Origin: Sulfurimonas sp.
GTDB taxonomy: Bacteria; Campylobacterota; Campylobacteria; Campylobacterales; Sulfurimonadaceae
Direction: 5' to 3'
DNA length: 10,454 nucleotides
Assembly (NCBI GenBank): GCA_030673275.1
Contig: DAOVJL010000019.1
Location: forward strand, 1-10,454
Of the stretch, positions 1 to 5,224 are shown piece after piece (position 1 is the stretch's first letter; the number at the start of each line of letters is the position of its first letter). Position numbers and translations under genes: made by a program. The notes under the pieces are model-generated. The model ran no database searches. It saw nothing but the letters and a program-made list of their open reading frames with translations, and was not told the DNA's origin.

Positions 1-140
1 AGTCTGTACCCAAAAAATATCGTGGTATTGGTATAAGAATAGAGGACGATATTTTAGTTACAAAAGATGGATATGAAAATTTATCTTCTGATATAGTAAA
101 AACTATAAAAGAGATAGAAGGATTGTCTTTTAAAACTTAG
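1..140 (+). CDS. pepP: Xaa-Pro aminopeptidase (aminopeptidase P, M24B), C-terminal end only
   Basis: Only the last 45 codons are present, read in the frame that starts at base 3 and ending at TAG 138-140. The peptide contains [22 protein letters not shown]. This closely matches the C-terminal signature of E. coli aminopeptidase P ([18 protein letters not shown]). The Glu of RIEDD is a ligand of the dinuclear metal centre in this family. Family knowledge: a cytoplasmic metallopeptidase that removes an N-terminal residue preceding proline. The gene converges on the unrelated nap operon and is not part of it. Most of the protein lies outside the window, so nothing can be said about its integrity or promoter. 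Confidence 0.85.
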   Translation, partial: SVPKKYRGIGIRIEDDILVTKDGYENLSSDIVKTIKEIEGLSFKT

Positions 141-149
141 TTATATTTC

Positions 150-265
150 TTACTCTGAAAGAGTAAAGCTTTACAGAAAATCATTTAGTGATTTTCTGCA
201 TAAGTGCTTTAGCACAAAAGTAGCCACAGTGGCTCCAGCGAAGTAAAAGGAATTACTTCCTTTTA
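150..265. repeat. Array of six adjoining small inverted repeats between convergent genes
   Basis: Perfect inverted repeats follow each other almost without gaps. They are TTACTCT/AGAGTAA (150-156 with 160-166), the palindrome GTAAAGCTTTAC (163-174), CAGAAAATCA/TGATTTTCTG (174-183 with 189-198; 10 bp, 5-base loop), GTGCT/AGCAC (204-208 with 211-215), AGCCA/TGGCT (222-226 with 230-234), and TAAAAGG/CCTTTTA (244-250 with 259-265). The last competes with AAGTAA/TTACTT (241-246 with 253-258). The array fills the gap between the pepP stop and the stop of the last minus-strand gene. No stem is followed by a clean T run on either strand, so it is not a textbook intrinsic terminator. It may still end transcription from both sides. 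It could also be a dispersed intergenic repeat or a structured RNA. Confidence 0.7.
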
Positions 266-269
266 TGGA

Positions 270-701
270 TTAATTATAACTATAAGTCCAACCAGTTAAA
301 CTATGTTTTTTTGTTTGTTCAAAGTTGTCAGAATCAGCTAAAAAGTCCATAACAAGCATAGGTGTATTTGTAATAGCATTCATATCTTCTTGTCTTACTA
401 TTAAAAGTGGCATAGGCGTGTCTTGAGCACCTTTAGAAAAACCAACAGGCATGACGTGTATCATTATTTCTGCTGGAGAGACAATACCCTCATTTTGTAA
501 AAATTTATTAAAAATTTCTTCTTGTATCTCTTGTGGGATATTCTCACTTGTATTTAAAAATATAGTAAAATGAATGGGTGTATCTTTGAATGTATCTGGA
601 GCAGGAGCTGCCATAATAATATACTCAACATCTTTTAGATGACTTTGTATCTCTATAATATCAAGGTATTTTTCAGTAGCTATACTTTGTGCTACTGGCA
701 A
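270..701 (-). CDS. Hypothetical protein (143 aa), last gene of the nap transcription unit
   Basis: I do not recognise this family. It encodes 143 residues without cysteines, signal peptide or membrane segment, so it is probably a soluble cytoplasmic protein. Visible points are a hydrophobic stretch with A-A-P-A-P (31-35), an I-P-Q-E-I-Q-E-E-I-F-N-K-F helix-like segment (55-67), and a Met/Pro-rich core (H-V-M-P-V-G-F at 82-88, D-T-P-M-P-L-L-I at 94-101). The start is TTG at 701-699, the codon directly after the TAA of the upstream gene. It has an AGGA seven bases upstream (709-712), which supports this start over the internal ATG at codon 30. The zero-base gap to the 98-aa gene, and that gene's 4-base gap to napD, place it in the nap operon. 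A role in nitrate reductase assembly or regulation is only an inference from position. Confidence 0.75.
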   Translation of the reverse strand: MPVAQSIATEKYLDIIEIQSHLKDVEYIIMAAPAPDTFKDTPIHFTIFLNTSENIPQEIQEEIFNKFLQNEGIVSPAEIMIHVMPVGFSKGAQDTPMPLLIVRQEDMNAITNTPMLVMDFLADSDNFEQTKKHSLTGWTYSYN

Positions 702-712
702 TTAAGAATCCT
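699..712 (-). promoter_or_regulatory. Ribosome binding site that supports a TTG start
   Basis: On the minus strand, AGGA (709-712) precedes TTG (701-699) by seven bases, and the TAA of the preceding gene lies between them (704-702). The start codon thus adjoins the upstream stop, giving TAATTG. No comparable Shine-Dalgarno sequence precedes the next in-frame ATG (codon 30). Confidence 0.6.
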
Positions 713-998
713 CACTTGTAAGTTTTTTTCCAGTTTCGTCTTCTATTTCTGCTTGAAGTTTTGACATCTCAAATCTGATAGTGTCCATTATAGGAAGTGG
801 AACATTGTCATCTTTCATCCAAATAACTTCATCAATATTTCCACCGTAGTCAGCACCAAGCTCTTCAACTTTTTTAGAATACTCTGCTAAATTAGCACAA
901 ACTTCCACTCTGTCATCAACGCAATCTTTAAGTTCTATAAACCAATCTTCGCCACTTCCTTCAACCATTTTAATAGTTGATTCAAATATTACAGCCAT
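702..998 (-). CDS. Hypothetical small acidic protein (98 aa) downstream of napD
   Basis: I do not recognise this family. From the ATG at 998 it encodes 98 residues and is acidic overall. It has E-D-W-F-I-E-L-K-D-C-V-D-D-R (17-30), two cysteines (C26, C34) eight apart, a G-A-D-Y-G-G-N-I-D-E-V-I-W stretch (48-60) and a charged C-terminal helix ending near E-D-S. There is no signal peptide, membrane segment or CxxC motif. The ATG lies four bases after the napD stop. A longer reading from TTG 1022 would overlap napD by 20 bases and has no better ribosome site, so the ATG is preferred. The upstream A-G-A-A-A-G-A is a weak Shine-Dalgarno, so translation may be coupled to napD. Context suggests a nap-associated accessory role, but nothing in the sequence specifies one. 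Confidence 0.75.
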   Translation of the reverse strand: MAVIFESTIKMVEGSGEDWFIELKDCVDDRVEVCANLAEYSKKVEELGADYGGNIDEVIWMKDDNVPLPIMDTIRFEMSKLQAEIEDETGKKLTSEDS

Positions 999-1002
999 TC
1001 TT

Positions 1003-1392
1003 TTATCTTTCTGTTTTATCAAATTTTTTAGTAAATGTTGCTAAATCATCTTTTTTCTTTAAATCACCATTGTATTGCATATCTGTTACTTTAACATTGT
1101 CATCATTGAGAACTTTTGGAACAGCATCACCGCCAGCAATTACTTCCATGTGTGCATCTAATTCATCTTCAGAGTATGCCATTTGCATATCTGCTGTAAT
1201 TACATGTGGAATTGCTTCTATTACTCTAAGTTTTTCAAGTTCTTCAGATACGCCTTCACCTTCAATTGTTATGATTACCCTACCTTTTTCATCGTGTAAA
1301 TGATAATCACATACTTCACAATCTTTAAGAGCTTGTACAACTTCGTCTAGATACTTTGGTACTGTTTTAACTACTATACTTGATATATTCAT
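1003..1392 (-). CDS. napD: NapD, Tat chaperone of the periplasmic nitrate reductase
   Basis: The protein has 129 residues. The N-terminal 75 residues follow the NapD pattern: N-I-S-S-I-V-V-K-T (2-10), a helix with Y-L-D-E-V-V-Q-A-L (14-22), D-E-K-G-R-V-I-I-T-I-E-G (34-45) and a second helix ending I-P-H-V-I-T-A-D-M (61-69). Family knowledge: cytoplasmic NapD is a small ferredoxin-like-fold protein that binds the NapA twin-arginine signal and delays export until the cofactor is loaded. Residues from about 76 to 129 form a charged, Lys/Asp-rich tail beyond the minimal NapD fold. The start is ATG with AAGGA (1402-1406) nine bases upstream. It lies 26 bases after napL and continues into two small unknown genes. 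Confidence 0.88.
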   Translation of the reverse strand: MNISSIVVKTVPKYLDEVVQALKDCEVCDYHLHDEKGRVIITIEGEGVSEELEKLRVIEAIPHVITADMQMAYSEDELDAHMEVIAGGDAVPKVLNDDNVKVTDMQYNGDLKKKDDLATFTKKFDKTER

Positions 1393-1418
1393 AATTATTT
1401 TTCCTTTTTAATTGAATG

Positions 1419-2369
1419 TTATTTTACACTATATAAATTAATGGTTTCATCATTACTTGAAACTAAAAACTCATTTTCATTAATAAATACAATGTTTGAA
1501 AGAGTCATTTTGTTACCACCAAATTTTCCTAAATTTGATTTTGTAACAGTGCTAAACAAAGTAACATTGTTATTTTCATCACTGGCATATGCTGCTATTT
1601 TCCCACTAGGAGATAGACCGACACTATAGATTAAAAAAGTAGATTTTTTATAGTAAGCTACCTTTGATTTTTCTTTGTAAATCGCGATTCTTCTATCTTG
1701 TCCTGCGGTTGCAACAACATTATTTTTATAAGCAACTTGAAATACATTATCTAAGTTTTGTCCCTCTAATGTTAGCACTTTTTTTCCATCTTTAGTAGAA
1801 TGAACCTGCATACTACCGCTCTCATCTGCTACAACAACTTGTGTTCTTTTTTCATTTAAGGCAAAGTCAGAAAACTTAGCACCTGATACTTTAATTATCC
1901 AGTTTTGTTTTCTCTCAGCTATATTAAAAGATATAAGTTCATTACCAAGAAGTGCTAAAAGAATGGTATTTTTATTTATAAACTTAGCTTTAGCTATCGA
2001 AAGACCTCGTTTATAGTCTATGAAAAGCTCTGTTTTGTTGTTTTTGTGAAGATGAACCCTTGCAAAACCTTTTTTTGATTGAGAAAGAATAAGTATATTG
2101 CCATCTATTTCATCAACAGAAAAAACTTTAGAATCAACTAGGTCACCCATAAAATCCTCAATTTTATCTACATGTATCTTTTTGATTATTTTTTTGGTTT
2201 TTAAATCAAAAATATCAACTGTACTAGCATCTGTGGCACTGTAAATTTTACCATTTTTATATAGTAGGTCAATAACAGCCCCACTTGAGTTAAAGTGTGC
2301 TATAGGTTGTTTTATGTTTGAAGCAAAAAGAGAAGAGACAAGCATAGTTATAAGTATGATTTTTTTCAT
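1419..2369 (-). CDS. napL: NapL, periplasmic WD40-like propeller protein of the nap operon
   Basis: A 316-residue protein starting M-K-K-I-I-L-I-T-M with a Sec-type signal peptide and likely cleavage near S-L-F-A-S (13-17). The rest is a series of beta-rich repeats ending in hydrophobic-polar strands, such as A-V-I-D-L-L-Y-K-N-G (31-40), V-V-A-T-A-G-Q-D-R-R-I-A-I-Y (218-231) and F-L-V-S-S-N-D-E-T-I-N-L-Y (301-313). The G-Q-D/N-D-E-T-I-N-L-Y ends are WD40-like. Position between napF and napD identifies it as NapL, a protein of Campylobacterota nap clusters whose exact function is not firmly known. The chosen ATG (2369) overlaps the napF stop in TAATG and has AGG seven bases upstream. A longer frame from 2405 would lie inside napF and spoil the signal peptide. 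No heme or Fe-S motif is present. Confidence 0.85.
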   Translation of the reverse strand: MKKIILITMLVSSLFASNIKQPIAHFNSSGAVIDLLYKNGKIYSATDASTVDIFDLKTKKIIKKIHVDKIEDFMGDLVDSKVFSVDEIDGNILILSQSKKGFARVHLHKNNKTELFIDYKRGLSIAKAKFINKNTILLALLGNELISFNIAERKQNWIIKVSGAKFSDFALNEKRTQVVVADESGSMQVHSTKDGKKVLTLEGQNLDNVFQVAYKNNVVATAGQDRRIAIYKEKSKVAYYKKSTFLIYSVGLSPSGKIAAYASDENNNVTLFSTVTKSNLGKFGGNKMTLSNIVFINENEFLVSSNDETINLYSVK

Positions 2370-2851
2370 TATATTACCTTTAGTTCTATTGCCTCTGTTG
2401 GACACCTGCTAATACAGAAGCCACATGCTGTGCATTTGTCATTTATCTCAGGCATAAACATAGCTGCAAAGTCTATAGCATTGTCCAAGCAAGGGTCTTT
2501 GCATGAAAAACACATTGTATGATGCCAACTAACACACTTGTTTTTATCAATGCTTATATTAGCATTGATAAGCTTTTTTTCTTCTAATTTTAATACTCCA
2601 AACTCACAAGCTTTTGCACACTCATCACAGTATGTACATCCGTTCTTGGAAAAATCCAAATATGGAGTTTTATCACTAGCTATTTTAATTATTTCTTCTT
2701 CACAAACAGTGGCGCATTTAGCATCACACTTGCTACACTCATTGTGAAAAAGAGATTCATCACCAAAGTAAGGTGGTCTTAACAGTCTCTCTTGCTTTTG
2801 TTCACCTTTTATAGATGAAGCAAGAGAGCTAAAAAGCTCTCTTCTTTGCAT
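2369..2851 (-). CDS. napF: NapF, ferredoxin-type accessory protein
   Basis: The protein has 160 residues, begins M-Q-R-R-E-L-F and has no transport signal, consistent with cytoplasmic NapF. It carries the L-R-P-P-Y-F-G-D-E-S-L-F segment (24-35) typical of NapF, followed by four cysteine clusters: C39/C42/C46/C50, C72/C75/C78/C82, C106/C114/C117/C121 and C140/C143/C146/C150. The third, with a seven-residue first gap, is characteristic of NapF/NapG-like ferredoxins. Family knowledge: NapF binds NapA before export and is thought to help cofactor or Fe-S maturation. The first cluster is C-x2-C-x3-C-x3-C, one residue longer in its second gap than the usual C-x2-C-x2-C. The ATG overlaps the napB stop (TAATG at 2849-2853) with no clear Shine-Dalgarno, so coupling to napB translation is likely. 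Confidence 0.92.
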   Translation of the reverse strand: MQRRELFSSLASSIKGEQKQERLLRPPYFGDESLFHNECSKCDAKCATVCEEEIIKIASDKTPYLDFSKNGCTYCDECAKACEFGVLKLEEKKLINANISIDKNKCVSWHHTMCFSCKDPCLDNAIDFAAMFMPEINDKCTACGFCISRCPTEAIELKVI

Positions 2852-3552
2852 TAGTGATCTAAACTACCAGCAACAGAATTTGCATTTTCAACATCTGCTT
2901 TAGTAACAAAGTTGTCACCACCTATAATTGTGTCTAGAGAATCAGTTAAAGAAGATCCAGACCAGCTTGATTTATTTGCACCATCTTTTCTTGTGTAAGC
3001 AGCTTCGAAAGTATTTTCAACAGCTAAATTACCTTGAGATTGTGGAGCATGACATAGTGTACAGTTAAATCTAGAACCCTGAAGTTTATTTGTCTTTTTA
3101 ATAGCAACTTCATTTTTATAGTTATCAACAGCTTTTTTAAATGTGCCATTTTTAATACTATGTTTAGGTCTAAAATCTGTAAAGTGTGACTCTGGAATTG
3201 GTGTAGCACCAACGCCGCTAGCCATTTCTGGCATATGACAACTAACACATCTGTTATCATCTATTTTAATAGGTAACATTCCAATAGTATCATGTGGAAC
3301 CATCGGTGGAGCATCTTGGAATGCTCTTTTAAACTTAGTACTTGAAGAAGCTTGCGCTCTACCATACTCAGTTTTTGTAGCTATTGTAGTATTCTCAGAA
3401 TATAGGTCAGTTGTTCTTAAACCTAAAGACTCCTCAGTTACAATCTCTGATGCTCCTGATTTTGATGAAGATTTTGCACCACCACCAACACAACCAACCA
3501 TTAGTAGTGCAGCAGCAACTAAACCAATCGTTATCTTACTCATTGTTTTCAT
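2851..3552 (-). CDS. napB: NapB, diheme c-type cytochrome subunit, probable lipoprotein
   Basis: The protein has 233 residues with two heme c sites, C102-V-S-C105-H106 and C164-T-L-C167-H168. Surrounding family features are P-P-M-V-P-H87 and P-E-S-H123-F, whose His residues are candidate axial ligands. NapB passes electrons to NapA in the periplasm. The N-terminus has a hydrophobic core (about 8-19) ending M-V-G-C21, followed by G-G-G and Ser/Lys-rich residues, which reads as a lipoprotein signal with a slightly loose lipobox. A membrane-anchored NapB would be unusual. About 45 residues follow the second heme region, more than in short NapB proteins. The ATG at 3552 is one base after the napH stop, with GGAG six bases upstream, which favours it over the second Met at 3543. 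Confidence 0.93.
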   Translation of the reverse strand: MKTMSKITIGLVAAALLMVGCVGGGAKSSSKSGASEIVTEESLGLRTTDLYSENTTIATKTEYGRAQASSSTKFKRAFQDAPPMVPHDTIGMLPIKIDDNRCVSCHMPEMASGVGATPIPESHFTDFRPKHSIKNGTFKKAVDNYKNEVAIKKTNKLQGSRFNCTLCHAPQSQGNLAVENTFEAAYTRKDGANKSSWSGSSLTDSLDTIIGGDNFVTKADVENANSVAGSLDH

Positions 3553-3553
3553 T

Positions 3554-4381
3554 TTACTCTCCCGTTTTTTTGTTTTTTGCTAGTTTTCGTATTGAAAAAC
3601 TAAGAGCATCATCGTCACATACTTCGATACATCTGGCACAATTTGTGCACTCACCTGAAAGTACAGGTAAGCTCTCTTTATCTATCATATGTAGTACCTG
3701 ACGCTCAGGACAAACAGTTTTACATTTCATACATGCAGTACAATTCTCTACAGTATGTTGCACTCTTATAAGACTAAATTTACCTACTAGTGAATAAAAT
3801 CCACCAAGTGGACATACATGTCCACACCATCCATTCTTTAGAACGAATAGGTCAAAAAGAAAAATTATGAGCATTGCTGCCCATCCAAAACCTAAACCAA
3901 ATATAATACCTCTATGAAGCATAGATATTGGTGATATGAATTCAAAGGCTGTAACGCCCATCGCAAATGATATAATCAAACTTAATGCTAAAACCCAGTA
4001 TCGCATATTTCGCGAAGCCGGTTGTCTTTTTGAAACTTCATCAACACCTAGTTTTCTTCTTAATAATGCTGCTGCGTCTGTAACTATATTTACCGGACAA
4101 ACCCAACTACAAAAGGCACGACCGCCAATTAGTAGATAAAACATAGTAATTATCAACACACCTATAAGTATATCAGTAGCTATCACTGCACCTGCAAATA
4201 ACATTTGCAAAGCAGCATACGGATCACTTAAAGGAACAATATTTAAAAAAAGTGATGAACTAAGGTTTCCCATAAGGATAGTCCATCCCCAAGCATTCGC
4301 TCCAAAATATAACGTTAGTAAACCTATTTGAGTAAATCTTCTAAAAAATAGGTATCGGTAATTATTCCATAGCGTAGCCAT
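3554..4381 (-). CDS. napH: NapH, membrane quinol dehydrogenase component
   Basis: A 275-residue membrane ferredoxin. There are about four hydrophobic segments (roughly 16-38, 57-87, 127-148 and 157-180). Two cytoplasmic-side C-x3-C-P motifs (C91-S-W-V-C95-P and C186-G-H-V-C190-P) are typical of NapH. Near the C-terminus lie two [4Fe-4S] sites, C214/C217/C220/C224 and C245/C248/C251/C255. Family knowledge: NapH oxidises menaquinol and, with NapG, replaces NapC in Campylobacterota. No napC is seen in the window, which agrees. The ATG overlaps the napG stop in TAATG (4379-4383), with AGGAG about ten bases upstream. The single base between its stop and napB implies obligate co-translation of the electron-transfer subunits. 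Confidence 0.94.
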   Translation of the reverse strand: MATLWNNYRYLFFRRFTQIGLLTLYFGANAWGWTILMGNLSSSLFLNIVPLSDPYAALQMLFAGAVIATDILIGVLIITMFYLLIGGRAFCSWVCPVNIVTDAAALLRRKLGVDEVSKRQPASRNMRYWVLALSLIISFAMGVTAFEFISPISMLHRGIIFGLGFGWAAMLIIFLFDLFVLKNGWCGHVCPLGGFYSLVGKFSLIRVQHTVENCTACMKCKTVCPERQVLHMIDKESLPVLSGECTNCARCIEVCDDDALSFSIRKLAKNKKTGE

Positions 4382-5184
4382 TAGTATAAATCTCCTAAAC
4401 CACTATTTAAAGAGTCAATAGCACTTTTCTTACTTATCTCAGTTACGGTTTTGATTTCTTTAGCATCTTCTAAACGCTTTTCGTCCTCTTTATCCCAACC
4501 TTTGATATAGAAATCACCTACTTTACCCATTGCAACTTCTTTTGGAAGTACAAATATAGCCGCTTTTTCTGTTACACAAGCTTTTTCACACAATCCGCAA
4601 CCAGTACAGATGTCCGCATGAACAACCGGTTTCATAAAAGCGTGTTTACCAGTTCTCTCATTTTTTTCATATACAATTGATATAGCCTCACCCAAAAGAG
4701 GACAAGCTCTATAACACGCATCACATTGAATTCCCCAAAAAGCTATACAACTTTCATCATCAATAACTGCAAGACCCATCTCGGACACATTTATATCAAG
4801 TTCTCCATTTGTTGTAACACTAGATTCATCAAGTGCACCTGTAGGACATACAGGAACACAAGGAATATCTGGACACATATAACAAGGTATATCCCTAGGA
4901 ATAAAATATGGAGTTCCTAGAGGTTTGTTATCACCTGGTTTAGCAAGTAACAACGTATCATATGGACAGGCTTCAACACAAAGCCCACATTTGATACATG
5001 TTTTCAAAAAATCTTCTTCTTTTATAGCTCCGGGTGGACGGAGGAGAAGCGGTGAAGCCGTAACTTCATCAACATAAGCACTCCATACAAAGCCACCAAG
5101 TGCTGTTATACCAGCACCTCTTGCCATTCTAAGAATAAATTTTCTTCTATCACTTACTGTTTTATTTTTCATTTTATCAGGCAT
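4381..5184 (-). CDS. napG: NapG, Tat-exported periplasmic ferredoxin with four Fe-S sites
   Basis: From the ATG at 5184 the protein has 267 residues. A twin-arginine signal begins D-R-R-K-F-I (12-17), followed by a hydrophobic stretch to about residue 37. Four cysteine clusters follow: C63/C66/C69/C73, C101/C104/C109/C113, C146/C154/C157/C161 and C193/C196/C199/C203. NapG is expected on the periplasmic face, linking NapH to NapB and NapA. Start choice is uncertain: a TTG at 5193 and an ATG at 5172 are in frame. The strong AAGGATAGG is too far from every candidate in linear distance, but is eight bases from ATG 5184 if a small hairpin is looped out (separate entry). The gap to napA is 40 bases, the longest within the core operon. 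Confidence 0.92.
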   Translation of the reverse strand: MPDKMKNKTVSDRRKFILRMARGAGITALGGFVWSAYVDEVTASPLLLRPPGAIKEEDFLKTCIKCGLCVEACPYDTLLLAKPGDNKPLGTPYFIPRDIPCYMCPDIPCVPVCPTGALDESSVTTNGELDINVSEMGLAVIDDESCIAFWGIQCDACYRACPLLGEAISIVYEKNERTGKHAFMKPVVHADICTGCGLCEKACVTEKAAIFVLPKEVAMGKVGDFYIKGWDKEDEKRLEDAKEIKTVTEISKKSAIDSLNSGLGDLY

Positions 5185-5217
5185 AATTTGCAAAATGCAA
5201 AAACTTGCCTATCCTTT
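5185..5217 (-). promoter_or_regulatory. napG ribosome binding site split from its start by a hairpin
   Basis: On the minus strand AAGGATAGG (5208-5216) is followed by CAAGTT, the inverted repeat TTTGCA-TTT-TGCAAA (5201-5187), then TT and ATG (5184). The linear spacing is 23 bases, which is too long. With the hairpin excluded it is eight. I infer that the stem brings the Shine-Dalgarno to normal distance, possibly setting or thermally modulating NapG output relative to NapA. Confidence 0.45.
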
Positions 5218-5224
5218 ATTTAAA

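Noticed and set aside
150..265. CRISPR array or tRNA in the intergenic gap
   Set aside because: The repeats differ in sequence and are palindromic without spacers, and no cloverleaf or tRNA-conserved bases are seen.
977..1303. Plus-strand open frame of 108 codons
   Set aside because: It lies opposite napD and the following small gene, and its Ser/Phe-rich composition is that of an antisense shadow.
2370..2405. Longer NapL start at 2405
   Set aside because: It would add 12 residues ahead of a good signal peptide and overlap napF; the ATG at 2369 has its own ribosome site.
3411..3701. Plus-strand open frame of 96 codons and the minus-strand frame at 3024-3260
   Set aside because: Both overlap napB, which carries two heme motifs in its own frame; the alternative translations have low-complexity composition.
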